From Rhynchonema sp. JSB1_4 (taxonomy: Eukaryota > Nematoda > Chromadorea > Monhysterida > Xyalidae), in NCBI GenBank assembly GCA_030248065.1, contig JASAMV010005932.1, positions 26,843 to 90,842 of the forward strand: a DNA stretch of 64,000 bases, written 5' to 3'. This document shows, piece by piece, positions 36,499 to 47,835 of the stretch (positions within the stretch are counted from its first letter, which is position 1; each line of letters starts with the position of its first letter). Position numbers and translations under genes: made by a program. Below the pieces are notes generated by a model. That model saw nothing but the letters and a program-made list of their open reading frames with translations. It searched no databases and was not told the origin of the DNA.

Positions 36499-37866
36499 GT
36501 AATAGGTAATGGTCTCGCCACGATCCTTGCAGATCAAAATTACGGTGGGTTACGGTGTTCGGGGGCTGAGTGACAACCTTCCGTAGACTGCCTTTACCGA
36601 CCAGCCGAGCTAGGGTCATCCGGGAACAAAAATTTTATGTCGACACTGATGTTAATGTATTCTAAAGCGCTAATTTCGCGCGATTTTTCACCTATATGGA
36701 GTGAAAAATACCGATTTTAAAAAATTTTGAGCCAAAAATTATACCTGCTGCAGCTGCTACCAGCCGGGGCGGCGACTTACGTGCTGCATCAGGATGGCGC
36801 GTCACCTACCTACCTACTTACCCCTTCCCCCCAGCTGCACCAGTGAAAACAAGTACCTATTCTGCAGAAAATTTTCGAATTTTTTTCAGCTTTTTGGACT
36901 TTTTCAGTTTTCGGCCCTTGAAAATTGGCTGACCGGGCCGGGCCCGGGCCGGGCCGACCTCAAGCCAAAACGGTCCGGGCCGGGCCGACCTGCAGCCCTC
37001 CACCGGGCCGGGCCGGGCCGACTTTACCCGGCCCGTTTCCGATCTCTGAACCACAAGCAATCACAACGACAGGCGCACAAACAGCGAGGCGAAGGCGACC
37101 GAAGCTGAAGGTTCGTTGGCCTGCAAATTCGGATAATTTTGTCTCGCCGGAGCGATCTTTATCAATATCATCAACCAATTCTGCTGAGCAAAAGAGCCAT
37201 AAATGCGGTTTGCGAACTGATACCGTCATGCTACGCCCTAACGTGGATGCACAAGCACGGCCCTTTGGAATTGGAACCCGAACGCCGCCGCCGACAGGGA
37301 CAGACAAAGAAAAGAAAAAAATCCACCGTTTGCAGATTTCAAATTTTTATGGTCTGCGTCTGCGACCAGCTTTGTGGGCAATGGCCACCTGGACGTTTGA
37401 TCACTTTCGTTGTTGAAACATCACGCCGCATTCGGGGCATTTACGCGTTCAGCTGTCGGTGCCACCTCGCTTATGCATCCTGTTGAAGTGTCTGTTCATG
37501 TTGGTTACGTCTCGGAATCATGCCGCGCATGCGGGACATTGGAACGAATAATAATGTTCGTTGTTGTTGTTCGCACCAGACATGTGCACCACTGCTCCTT
37601 ATGCCCGGAAAATTCGCCACGAGGGGTGAGCAGGTGGAAATTGTGGGGAATGAATCGATTCAATGAAACTTCGTTACAAGCATATCAACAGTGCACGCCC
37701 AAAAGCACATAAAGTGAATTTATGTGCATGATCAACTGGTGGCTAAGCATAACCACCGGGAGCACTTTCTATTCCATACAATAAAAACTAACAAATTGTG
37801 GCCAAAAGTTACAAGCAATTGTAAATCTACTTTCCACAATAATTTTGTATTGAATGTCCAGTTAAA

Positions 37867-38057
37867 AGGCAAACTACACCAACACGAGCCCGATTTCGAA
37901 CGTGGTGTCTATTCAAAACGAATTGAAAGAGAAAATCATCATGCTCCGCTTTGTATTCTTTAACGTGTAATATTTCCCAAATTAGCAGCCACGTATGAAT
38001 GTTTCACAATTCTGCCAGCTACAAAATCGGGCTCGTGTTGGCGTAGTTTGTCTATAC
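37867..38057. repeat. MITE, family P5 (GGCAAACTACGCCAACACGA ends)
   Basis: About 190 bp, ends AGGCAAACTACACCAACACG and TGTTGGCGTAGTTTGTCTA; contains ATGTTTCA at 37999. Other copies: 40966, 51471, 60526, 60712 and a split one at 23255. Confidence 0.85.
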
Positions 38058-38321
38058 AATTTTTTGCAGCTGTTAACAGAGCTGAAAATGTTTCGATGGT
38101 ACGATTTTCTTTCGCTTAGGCAACCATGAAAACGCGTGTTTAACAACTTTGATTTCCAACAAAATGCTTCTAGAGATGATAAACATTATTTAAAAAAATC
38201 GGGACCGGGTCAAATAATGAATAAACAATCAAATTGTATCGAGTTAGGACGGTCCCAGCGGTGTGCACCCAGCTATAATTTTTCCCTTTCTTACAATGCG
38301 AGTTACAAAATTTTATTTTGC

Positions 38322-38598
38322 ATTGGTCGCACAATGACTTTATAAGAATTGGTCAAATTTTTTTCCTGAATCGTAAAGAGGGAAAGTGACGGCGCAATGA
38401 CGTTGCGTTGCGTGATCGCACACAAAACACGTAGTAAAGAGAATGTTTCAGACCTGCGGCAACGTGGTTGATCTGCTAGATTATTTTCAGCTGAAAATGT
38501 TTTGTGAGAATCACAAATAGCGCAGTGGTTAAGAGTGACTGAACGTGAAAATCAGGATAGATTTGATGAATTCTTATATAGTCATTGTGCGACCAATA
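38322..38598. repeat. MITE, family P6
   Basis: Third P6 copy, about 277 bp, ATTGGTCGCACAATGAC to GTCATTGTGCGACCAAT; ATGTTTCA at 38443. Followed by a run of ACAATTGTA palindromic words. Confidence 0.85.
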
Positions 38599-39512
38599 GC
38601 TGGATACAATTGTACCCAGTTACAATTGTAACTTCTTACAATTGTATCACTCACAATTGTAACTGCGTGAAGTGACTTTTGTACCTGGGTACAAATTGTA
38701 GCGTTTTTTTGTAAGAACTTGCAATTTGTATGAAATAGAAAGTGCTCCGGTGTATAAGGCTGTTTTCAGTCATAGATGTATGTATAAGATTCGGGAAATT
38801 TTGACACGCAGAACAGCTTCAATCTCTTGCATGAACGACCAACAATGAATACTTTGATCTCCAATTGCCGGAATCTTGCATATTTGACCTTCATGGGCAT
38901 CACTGAAAGGGGTATGCTCATGGGGAATCGTAAATGCATACATTTTACTCCGCGGGACACTCAAAGTGTTACGCAAATGCGAAGTCTGAGTATGCTTATG
39001 ACGAAATTTCCTTTTGTGGCGAATTTTTGGGACACACCAAAAAGTATACATTAGGTGAAGTTATGCATTTCACGAACTTGCACATAAAGTTTCATTGTAT
39101 TAGCCAAGAATCAACTGAAAATGGTGATCAGGGTGGTAGTCGATAATCACGAACATATGGAAAGGTTTTTTTGGATCAGATTCAACATCGACTCTGGTGC
39201 GGATCCGGCAACGGACTGCCTGAATTATTGGGTTTCTTTCTCAGATGTCGGGTACTGCCAGATGTCGGCTGCCGGGTACCCCACCAAGATGACATTGGCT
39301 GAACGAAACCTTATCAAATTATGCTAAATGGGAATGGCTTGGACTCACAAAATTGAACTTGAACATGGTTATTTTGTAAAATGTCTAATTGTTGAGAGAA
39401 AGGATGTTCTCACATGACAAACCATTCCCTGCCGTTCTGTGTGGAAGGGTTGACCATTTTCCACTTAACAATTGTTCCACATCCCTTGTGATCATTTCAA
39501 ACTCGATGCAAT

Positions 39513-39738
39513 GGGTGGAATTTTCGAAACGGTGTAAAGGTCAGTTGGGCGTAAAGGTCGGTGTAAAGTTCGGTCGTAAGCTCGGTCGGCGTAGCTCGGT
39601 GCAAACGTGAAACATTGCCTGTTATTAACGTGGAATGTTTCAAGTTTACACCGAGGTCTATCACACTGAGCTGTCGACCGAGCTTTTCACCGACCTTTAC
39701 ACCCAACTGACCTTTACACCGTTTCGAAAATATCACCC
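39513..39738. repeat. Palindromic MITE, family P2
   Basis: 226 bp, GGGTGGAATTTTCG to ATATCACCC, nearly identical to 11838-12063; inverted TGAAACAT/ATGTTTCA pair at 39608 and 39635. Confidence 0.88.
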
Positions 39739-40250
39739 TATGAATGAGTATTCCAATGTGCGGTGGCGTGGCTGAATTAAAACTGGTTGTTTTGTGCAAA
39801 AAAAAGTTATGCACAACGCATCCCTGTTTAGTTTTTACGACTTTACGCTGACCTAATATTGTTGGATTATAGGTGCAAGTGGGCGAACAGCCTACCGCAA
39901 ATCAGAGCGAAGCAGTTTTATACAGTGACAAATAAAGTTGGTGAAGTTTTTTGTCTGCGACCAAGATAATATGTAGTTATTATAACAAATGTCATGAACG
40001 CAATGAAAACTGGTTCAGCTTCAGCATCCAGCAGTGAGTGACACGGGCACAACAAACACAAAATATACAGCAAGGAATGCAATCATTTCACGACTGACTT
40101 TTACGACGGAAAGAACTTGAAGTCGAGATTGTGTATACAATTAATTCATGATTGCAACTGGCGCTAAAATGCAAACTACGCTAGATTTGAGAAGATGTTG
40201 CATGTCACGTCCTAATATGCTCTGTTTCTTTGCATCACATCTCACACATT

Positions 40251-42327
40251 TCACATAAGCTTGAACATCTTCTCAAGCAGGGCAGCTTTAGTTGCATCGG
40301 ACAAGTTTTTGTACTCCTCGGTGGCCTTCAATGACTTAATATCGAGTGTTGTCTTGAATGTGCGAACGCATACATCCTGGAGTTTAGCCAACGCATACTG
40401 ATCAGCCCAGACCAGTTTCGTGACCAGCGCCACATCGTCTGCTCTGGTAAGGAACGCCTCACACTCGTCCATCACGTATTGCACTTCGAATTTGTCGCCG
40501 AGCTCCAGCAGAAACTCCACGTTCTCGGCTACAAAGAAAATATTTTAGTTTATTTTTGGTTAAACTAACTGAATGAAAATAAATATTGAAAAACTTCGAT
40601 GTGTCGTCCCAACCTGTGATCGGCTTGTGCGATGGATATATCACATGAAGAAGTTCCAAAAATTCCTCCAAGATCACATCTTCAACGGGTACCTCGCGAA
40701 GTTCGCGTTCGCGAAATTTGCCAAAGAACATGGCCGAGAACACGGGTGAATACAACGCCAGATACTGAAGGTAATGAACGTAGTGGAGCGAAGTTCCCTG
40801 AATTTCCGACAGCGCAGTTAAACTCACGGCTTTGCTGATGTGCAGTCGCACGCCATCGATGACCAGCACGCCGTCTGAACAATTTGGAATTGGCTGCGAG
40901 AAATCAAACACCGGGCTCAACCTGGAAATTGCTTGCGTGAACAGTACAGTACAGTCACTTGGTGGTCGTGTAAACACGAGCCCCATTTGGAAGGTGGTGT
41001 GTTTTCAAAACGAATAGAAAGAGAAAATTATCATGCTCCACTTGTAGTCTTCAACGTGTAACATTTCCCAAATCAGCAGCCACGTCAGAATGTTTCACTA
41101 TACTGCCAGCTGCGAAATCGGGCTCGTGTTGGCGTAGTTTGCCTATATGTTCTTGGCAGAAACTCACCGAACTCCTCGCGTCTTCTGCACATGAATGTGG
41201 GCTTCAACTATCACGCGGTCATTTTTGATGAATCCACGACTGGGCTCCAAAATCTCCTGAATTTACGGACTAAATTGGAATGGAAAGTCTAACGTTAAAA
41301 ACAGACGTGATATGGTAAGTTTATGATTTCGCTGCCTATTGCTTTATTGCAGATGAAGGGCAACTTCCGTTCGAAGTCGAGACAGGCAACAAACTCAACA
41401 CGCAGTGAACAAGCCACGCAGCTACACACACAGTTTATGTGACTGAAACATTCGAAACGCACACGCACACGAGCCAGCTGGATGGCTTGTTGACTGCCTC
41501 GACTTCGAACGGGACTTCCCTGCGTCTGCAAAACTGCATGAGGCAGCGAAATTAAAACTACACTACATCAACTTGAACAACACGCAGAACTAACAATCCA
41601 TTCCATAAACGACGGAAATCCCCAGTTGTTGCTGTTAAAGTTGAATTTGTTCGTGAAATGACGGGAGAAGTGTTCATCTTCACCACTTTGGCTCATTAGT
41701 CTGAATTCAACCACGGCTTCGCATGACCAGAGTGTCGATTCGGAGTCCGGATTGCAATCAATGTAAACACTGAAGAACTTGACGTTATTCGTGCGCTTAC
41801 TGCATTCCGTTTTTGCGGCGAGTCTCCTGTAAAAATCAACATAATTGTCCGACGTTTATTTTTAATTTCTTTGCTGCTCCTTGGTTCACCTACCACGGCA
41901 AATTTGCGATTGTATGAAACGACGTCGTGACCTTGTGACGAACGCTACTCAGATTGGGAATGACCAGCTTGATTGTGCCTTCGGCTTTCGCTTCTGCAAT
42001 AATGTTGTGACGATAAACTACCGCCAGACTGTTTACCAGTTAATGAAAAGGAAAGATAGCTGTACCTCCGAAAAGCCCTCCTGACAACGGCCCTGATCCC
42101 AACATTGCGCCAGCTGGTGGATTTGATGGTCCGCATGACATGGTCACAGCCGACAGGCCAGAATTGTTTTCCGACAACGTCATCACCGTTTCAGTGGACT
42201 CGTTTGCTCCACCGGGTTCTGTTCGCTGATCTTCGGTGTCGGCGTTGGCGCTGCCGCACGCCATGTCCGAGTCAGAATGGGCACGAGTCAGTTCTCGAAG
42301 GCTGGACGGTTTCTCACGATCACTCAT
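40251..42327 (-). CDS. MATH-BTB domain protein (SPOP/BATH-like Cullin-3 adaptor)
   Basis: Expected substrate adaptor of Cullin-3 ubiquitin ligase: MATH binds substrate, BTB binds Cul3. Exons (minus): 42327-42066, 41993-41894, 41826-41595, 41256-41168, 40921-40828, 40764-40614, 40528-40251; 1206 nt, 401 residues, all in phase. Residues 1-87 are a Ser/Gly-rich leader. MATH domain about 90-230, ending GFIKNDRVIVEAHI, a family hallmark. BTB about 240-310: GVRLHISKA joined to LYSPVFSAMF, then VEDVILEEFLELLHVIYPS. A BACK-like C-terminus follows. A 63-nt GTGAGT...CAG intron divides the BTB domain between HISKA and YLALYSP. It is open in frame, so retention would add 21 residues. A P5 MITE lies in intron 4 and a degenerate P1 MITE in intron 3. 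Nematode genomes have many such genes. Confidence 0.95.
40966..41148. repeat. MITE, family P5, in MATH-BTB intron 4
   Basis: About 183 bp; right end TGTTGGCGTAGTTTGCCTATA intact, left end degraded. ATGTTTCA at 41090. Confidence 0.8.
41312..41572. repeat. Degenerate palindromic MITE, family P1, in MATH-BTB intron 3
   Basis: Same blocks as P1 (TTCGAAGTCGA, AACAAGCCACGCAGC, TGAAACAT at 41444) but ends are eroded (GGTAAGTTTATGATTTCG). Confidence 0.75.
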
Positions 42328-42667
42328 CGTCGTAGGTTCAAATCATGGTCATTGAGAAGCATTGGTGTGTGTGAAACCCAATTGGGAACGCTGCTGTCAG
42401 GAGCTAAAATATGAAAGTACAACGTTTCCGCAATTTTTTGAAAATACTGGTTCACTTACTAGAACAAGATTCCAAATACAACATTTAATAGCACGTAAAA
42501 ATCAAGCTTATCATAAAAGTTTTTCGCTGAAGAAATCCATTCAACACAAGAATTCGGCGTGTGTGCGTTTGGCTGAAGTGTGTGTGGCTCGATGAGCTGT
42601 ATGTAATGTTTCGGAGGCAGGTCAGCAACGTTATCTACCGTCCGCATTTTCCGCGATTTTAAAATTA

Positions 42668-43010
42668 TGGTTGCAATTTTTCCGTAAAAATGTATTTACT
42701 GAAAAAAAGTTTTTTCCAGGCGAAAAGTTGGTCGCCAGTTCAAGTGGGATACATTTGGGACAAATGTAGCCTAAAATTGTTTCGTGAGGAAAAGACGCTG
42801 GACAAGTCGACTAAAACATACAGTATAAAAAATGGTGTTTTGCACGATTTGAGAAACGGAACTCACGACCCTCTGAAATTTTTCCAAAAATTTTCGATGT
42901 TTTTCCAGTGCCAGGAAAAATATCGGTTCGTTAGTTTGGCCTCTGGAAAGAAACGGTTCTTTTCGCTTTTTTCAGGAAAAAAACGGTTTTTTCCAATTGC
43001 AACCATAGTT
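42668..43010. repeat. MITE-like element with TATGGTTGCAATT ends
   Basis: TATGGTTGCAATTTTTCCG and its complement CCAATTGCAACCATA bracket about 340 bp of GAAAAAAACGGTTTTT-type blocks. Single copy in window, in the shared upstream region of the MATH-BTB gene. Confidence 0.65.
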
Positions 43011-43319
43011 ACCACCGAGAGAAAAAAAGCAGTGTTCCAGCTTTGGCCTTAAAACAGTTCAAATTCAAATTTTATTTGCAAGCTCACGCAAAGACCTACA
43101 ACGAGATCCGGAAAACACCTGAAAAATAAACATATGAGTGTACGTAACATAATGATAATCATGAATGAACAAACGACAAAACGTACCAGAGAAATTTTAA
43201 ACCAACCAAAAACAGCAACGACAGGCGAAAAATCAGTGATCAATGGCGGACACGAGATGAAAACAGGTGAGAACAAACTCGACGATTACCTGAAAGCAGC
43301 AACTCAGTGACTGAGGAGA

Positions 43320-43700
43320 TCAGTCAACGACGGCTGAGAATTTTGTTGAAATATGGCGAGAAACTACGTCTCGACCACGTGACTTTAGCTTAGATTTAAA
43401 GGCCGCAATTGAGGCAGCGAAGACGACGTCCTCTGGGAGCCCGTTCCAGAGGTCCACAACGCGATAAGCCCAATACCCGGACAAGTCCGGACCCGCGCCA
43501 TGAACTCGACACAAACTGTGGGAGTGCCCTCGGGTTGGGCGGCCGGTGTCACGCGATAGAAAGAATGATTCCTTGGTTACCCCAGGTATGAGACCACGAA
43601 CGACTTTGTACACGAGCACAAGATCGTTCACGGTCCGGCGATAAATTAGGGGGTCCAAATTTAGTGCATGCAAACGCTGTTGGTAAGACAGTGTCTGCAT
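43320..43700 (-). pseudogene. 3' fragment of a non-LTR retrotransposon reverse transcriptase (CR1/Jockey-like)
   Basis: An open frame of about 125 residues matches the conserved C-terminal tail of non-LTR pol proteins: QTLSYQQRLHALNL, YRRTVNDLVLVYKVVRGL, TRGHSHSL, RVVDLWNGLPEDVV and AFKSKL. The catalytic RT domain with its YADD motif is absent upstream, so this is a 5'-truncated dead copy, as is usual for LINE insertions. Clade assignment (CR1/L2/Jockey group) is from recall of the tail motif, not a search. It is the only sequence here derived from an autonomous coding transposon. Confidence 0.85.
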
Positions 43701-43940
43701 GCCTGTTAAATAACAAGTGAACCTACGTTGAATTATACCCGGTTCAAGCTTTGGCCAGCATTCGTTGAAAAAAGCTCTGCAAACAAAGCTTCCATTGTTT
43801 TGTCACTCTGGAAATCAGGATTCCGGACATGGGCGGACCGCCAGTTGAGTGGTGCGCATCCTCAAGTGCATCCAACAGACCAATCACCGACTTTTCAATC
43901 TCGTCTCGGCCACAACCACAAGCTACTAACACAAAAAAAC

Positions 43941-44052
43941 CAGAGATCATCGGACCCGCACCCGGCCCGGCCCGTGGAGGGCTGCAGGGTAGGGCTGCAG
44001 GTCGGCCGGGCCCGGCCCGTTTTGGCTTGAGGTCGGCCCGGCCCGGTTAGCC
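43941..44052. repeat. GGGCC-rich terminal array starting CAGAGATC
   Basis: Left end of another CAGAGATCGG-family element: CAGAGATCATCGGACCC then GGCCCGGCCCG arrays and the subterminal segment AAGGGCCGAAAACCGAAAAAG, inverse of that at 34440 and 36850. No partner end with a matching duplication found. Confidence 0.6.
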
Positions 44053-44218
44053 AATTTTCAAGGGCCGAAAACCGAAAAAGTCCAAAAAGCTGAAAAAAAT
44101 TCGAAAATTTATTTCGTCACGAGCGACTAATTATACGGAAATCCACCCGACCGAGCACGCGTCCACGAAAGATACAGCCGTTTTTCGCCGTGCCTGTGTG
44201 TTTTATTTGATTCAGGCT

Positions 44219-44292
44219 GGTGCCTAAGCCTAAGCCTAAGCCTAACCGCAAGCCTAAGCCTAAGCCTGAAATAGAAGCCTAAACCTTAAGTA
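44219..44292. repeat. Interstitial telomere-like repeat (GCCTAA)n
   Basis: Runs of GCCTAAGCCTAAGCCTAA with one divergent unit. The complement is TTAGGC, the telomere unit of nematodes. Shorter TTAGGC runs occur near 50810 and 54765. Supports, but does not prove, a nematode source. Confidence 0.75.
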
Positions 44293-44496
44293 TGGGACTA
44301 TGCTTAAACACACACAAAATGGGTGGATTTCCGTAAAATTAGTCAATCAATCTTATTTCATCTATCTATCGTCAACAGAGGTCGCATCGCAATCGGGCCG
44401 GCCCGACCTCGGGCCAGGCCGGGCCGGGCCGGGCCGCGATTTTGGGCTTTTGGCTCGGGCCGGGCCGGGCCGGAGATTTGGAGGGTCGGGCCGGCC

Positions 44497-45375
44497 CAGG
44501 GTAGTACTTGGGGGGGGGGGGGGGGGGGGGGTCCCCCCCAAATTCATCTATCTATCGTCAACACTTTTTGATTTCATCTATCTATCGTCAACACTTATGG
44601 GCAAATCTATCTATCGTCAACAAATTCTGGGAACAATCTATCTATCGTCAACAAATTTCGACCCCAAAATGGGTATTTTTGCCTCAAAATGGCTCAAAAT
44701 CGGTATTTTTTGTCCCAAATAGGCAAAAAATCGCGCGCTACGCGCGGATTTAGTACATCTAAGCAGTGTAGTTCCTGGGGGGGAGGGGGGGGTCCCCCCC
44801 CTAAGGTACACTAACCGCCGCGACCAAGGTACACTAGTACACTAACCGCCGCGCCAGGTACACTAACCGCCTCAATTTTTTCCTAAAATCGGCATTTTTA
44901 GGCCTAAAATGGCCGTTTTTAGGCCTAAAATGGGTGATTTTTAGGTCAATGATGTCAAAAGTCGCCAAAATACCCTTTTTATGGAGAATTTTTTCCAAAA
45001 AGGGCAAAAAATAGGTCAAATTTTCTACCTCAAAAAGTGACTTTTTCCTGAATTTGGGTCTTCCCCCCCCCTTCCCCCCCCAGGGAGGTACACTAACCGC
45101 CGCACGGAAAAAAGGGGTAGGTACACTAACCGCCGCGCCGGACCAGGAACTACACTGCATCTAAGTACATTTTCATTAATATTTACACATTATTACCTGC
45201 TTAGTACACTATACTATACCTTGATTTTTGGCGACCCCCCCCCACCATCTATCTATCGTCAACAAGTTTGGGTCGACCCCCCCCCCAGATTTCGGACTTG
45301 GGTCATCTATCTATCGTCAACACATTTCGGGTCCCAATCTATCTATCGTCAACACCCTGACCAAGTACTACACTG
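44497..45375. mobile_element. hAT-like MITE H, CAG(T/G)GTAGTACTTGG ends, nested in G
   Basis: 879 bp including its own insertion; ends CAGGGTAGTACTTGG and CCAAGTACTACACTG, flanked by GGCCGGCC on both sides. Subterminal repeats are ATCTATCTATCGTCAACA. A related element lies at 46978-47195. The G copy at 45581 lacks it. Confidence 0.92.
44764..45157. mobile_element. hAT-like MITE I, CAGTGTAGTTCCTGG ends, nested in H
   Basis: 394 bp, ends CAGTGTAGTTCCTGG and CCAGGAACTACACTG, perfect duplication CATCTAAG. Subterminal words GGTACACTAACCGCCGCG. Innermost of three nested insertions. Confidence 0.93.
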
Positions 45376-45580
45376 GGCCGGCCCGGCCCGAAGCTTCTGA
45401 AGTGACTTATTTTACTGAAAAAGTAGGGATTTTTTTGTCAAAAAATACTAAAATTTCTGACGGATTCGGCAAGTAAGTGATCAGTATTGTCTATCTGACG
45501 ACTTTTTCATGGAAAACAATCAGTGGTGTGGCTACCCAGGCGTGCAATCAACCTACTGTACCACCAGAAAGGCCTACAAT

Positions 45581-45800
45581 CAGAGGTCGCAATCGGGCCG
45601 GCCCGAGCTCGGGCCGGGCCGCGATTTTGGGCTTTTGGCTCGGGCCAGGCCGGGCCGGGCCGGAGATTTGGAGGGTCGGGCCGGGCCGGGCCGGGCACCC
45701 CGGCCCGAAGCTTCTGAAGTGACTTATTTTACTGAAAAAGTAGGGATTTTTTTTGTCAAAAATACTAAAATTTCTGACGGATTCGGCAAGTAAGTGATCA
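45581..45800. repeat. Second left end of element G family (empty site for H)
   Basis: CAGAGGTCGCAATCGGG, GGGCC arrays, then CCCGAAGCTTCTGAAGTG in continuous form. In the 44376 copy the same sequence is split by element H, which proves the insertion. No separate right end was found, so it may be a partial duplication. Confidence 0.8.
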
Positions 45801-46132
45801 GTATTGTTCAGTGGTGTAGCTACCCAGGCGAGGCGGCAACCTACTGTACCACCAAAAATGTGGGGTGGCAAAGGCAACCTACCTCCTGGCTCCTACTGTA
45901 CCGGCCGAGCTAGGGGGTGGGGGCGGATAAAAATTTTTAGGTCTAAATATTGATGAAAATGCGCTCTAAAACGCTCATTTCGGGCGTAGCGCGCGATTTT
46001 TTGCCTATTTGGAGTGAAAAGTGACGATTTTATGCCATTTTGAGCCAAAGATCGCAACTTACTGTACCAGCCGCCGGGCGGCGACCTACCTACTGTTATG
46101 TACCAAGATGGAGCGTCAACCTACCTACCTAC

Positions 46133-46740
46133 CAGTGTAGTGGCAGGCAAATGGTTGCAAGGTACCCTTGGGGGGGATGGATCCAGATGGTTGCAAGGTA
46201 CCCCCTACCCAGCCTCCGGAAGGTTGCAAGGTACCCCTGAGGTCCGAAAAAAGGGTGTTTTTTACATGCATTATACTGCAAATTTGGCCGAAAAATAGGT
46301 ACTTTTTTGCATTTTGGGCCGAAAATTTGCCTAAAATACCTATTATGTGGAGGTTTCGCGAATTTCGGGGTTTTGAGGTCGAAAAACACCCATTTTTGCC
46401 TATGAAAACCATAAATTGATAGTTGCAAGGTACCCTCCGGGGTGGTTGCAAGGTACCTACTCCTTAGGGGCCGGGTACCGGCCGAGCTAGGGGGGGGAAC
46501 AAAATTTTTTATGTCTAAATTTTGACGAAAATGTGCTCTAGAACGCCAATTTCGCGCGCAGCGCGCGATTTTTCGCCTATTTGGAGTGAAAAATATCGAT
46601 TTTGTACCATTTTGAGCCAAAAATAGCAACCTACCTACTGTACCAGCCGGGGGCGGCTACCTGCCTACTGTACCAGGATGGCGCGTCAATCTACCTACCT
46701 ACTGTACCTTAGGGGGGCCCCACCCCCAACCACACCATTG
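46133..46740. repeat. CAGTGTAGTGGCAGG-type MITE remnant
   Basis: Begins CAGTGTAGTGGCAGGCAAATG with GGTTGCAAGGTACC subterminal words, the same family as 49895-50275. The right end is uncertain, near CCACACCATTG. Inside element G. Confidence 0.6.
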
Positions 46741-46977
46741 AAAACAATTTATTTTCAACCAAAAAAATAGATTCAAAAATCGCAAAAATTATGACAAAAA
46801 TTGGGTTAAACTCTGAGCCAAAAAATCGGGCCGGACCGGGCCGGGCCGGAGATTTGGAGGTTCAGGCCGGGCCGGGCCGGAGATTTGGGGGTTCGGGTCG
46901 GGTCGGGCCGGGCCGGAGATTTGGGGGCTCGGGCCGGGCCGGCCAAACCCGGCCCGATTGCGACCTCTGATCGTCAA

Positions 46978-47195
46978 CCAGTGTAGTACTTGGTCAGGGT
47001 GTTGACGATAGATAGATTGGCACCCGAAATGTGTTGACGATAGATAGATTGGCACCCGAAATGTGTTGACGATAGATAGATGACCCAAGTCCGAAATCTG
47101 GGGGGGGTCGACCCAAACTTGTTGACGATAGATAGATGGTGGGGGGTTTGATAGCCAAAATTTTGGTCCCCCCCCTCCCCCCAGGAACTACACTG
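46978..47195. repeat. Short H-type MITE (CAGTGTAGTACTTGG ... CCAGGAACTACACTG)
   Basis: About 218 bp with TGTTGACGATAGATAGAT subterminal repeats. Its left end is H-type and its right end I-type, so it may be a recombinant. It starts immediately beyond the right duplication of element G. Confidence 0.7.
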
Positions 47196-47196
47196 G

Positions 47197-47470
47197 TATA
47201 GTAAGTTTCTAAATTCGTTGCCTCATGCATTCTTACAGACGCAGGAAAACTCCCGTTCGAAGTCGAAAGCAGGCAACAAGCTCAACACACAGTCAACAAG
47301 CCACGCAGCTGGCTCGCGTGCGTTTCGAATGTTTCAGTCACACAAGCTGTGTGTGTCAGCTGCGTGGCTTGTTCACGGTGTGCTGAGCTTGTTGCCTGCT
47401 TCGACTTCGAACGGGAGTTTTCCTGCGTCTGTAAGAATGCATGAGGCAACGAAATTAGAAATTTACTATA
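47197..47470. repeat. Palindromic MITE, family P1
   Basis: 274 bp, TATAGTAAGTTTC to AAATTTACTATA, close to 4161-4435; ATGTTTCA at 47329. Directly follows the H-type element. Confidence 0.9.
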
Positions 47471-47835
47471 GTAGGTATAATTTTTGGCTCAAAATGTTCT
47501 AAAATCGGGATTTTTCGCTCCATACAGGCGAAAAATCGCGCGTGATGCGCGAAATTTGCGCTTAAGAGTACATTCTCATCAATATGTAGACATAAAAATT
47601 TTGTTCCCGGATGACCCCCCTAGCTCGGCTGGTCGGTACAGCAGGTAGGTTGATTGCAGGCAGGCTTTTTTGGTGGTACAGTAGTTTGACTGCAAAGGCC
47701 TGAGTATGGGTAGCTACTACACCACTGCTTCTTTCTTCAAAACGATGACTGAAAAGATCAAGAACTAGGAAATGTTATTGCGCGAAGCGCAAAAAGTTTG
47801 AAAATTTTGGTTCAAAAAATGGTAATTTCGTTTGA

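Larger units (their letters stand above)
35462..37048. mobile_element. hAT-like element, CAGAGATCGG ends, 8-bp TSD, containing nested MITEs
   Basis: 1587 bp bounded by CAGAGATCGGAAACGGGCC and GGCCCGTTTCCGATCTCTG. Both flanks read AACCACAA, a perfect 8-bp duplication. GGGCC-rich arrays lie at both ends. Inside are a P6 MITE (35672-35945) and a CAGTGTTGGAGG element (36054-36498) with its own duplication. Interior also keeps the empty site for the 33837 insertion. No transposase is seen, so it is non-autonomous. Confidence 0.9.
37049..40250. other. No gene seen apart from MITEs
   Basis: Holds one P5, one P6 and one P2 element (listed separately) and a small TGTCGGG/GGGTACC fragment of the TAGGGTTAGAG family near 39245. 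The rest has no open frame that resembles a known protein. It separates the PTR and TE block from the 3' end of the MATH-BTB gene. Confidence 0.5.
44376..46969. mobile_element. hAT-like element G, CAGAGGTCGC ends, 8-bp TSD, outer shell of a nest
   Basis: Left end CAGAGGTCGCAATCGGGCC at 44376, right end CCCGATTGCGACCTCTG at 46969; both flanks read ATCGTCAA. GGGCC-rich arrays lie just inside both ends. It is interrupted by element H at 44497-45375. A second left end of the same family at 45581 provides the uninterrupted version of that site. The interior also holds CAGTGGTGTAGCTACC-type ends (45526, 45809) and a CAGTGTAGTGGC-type element from 46133. Confidence 0.85.
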
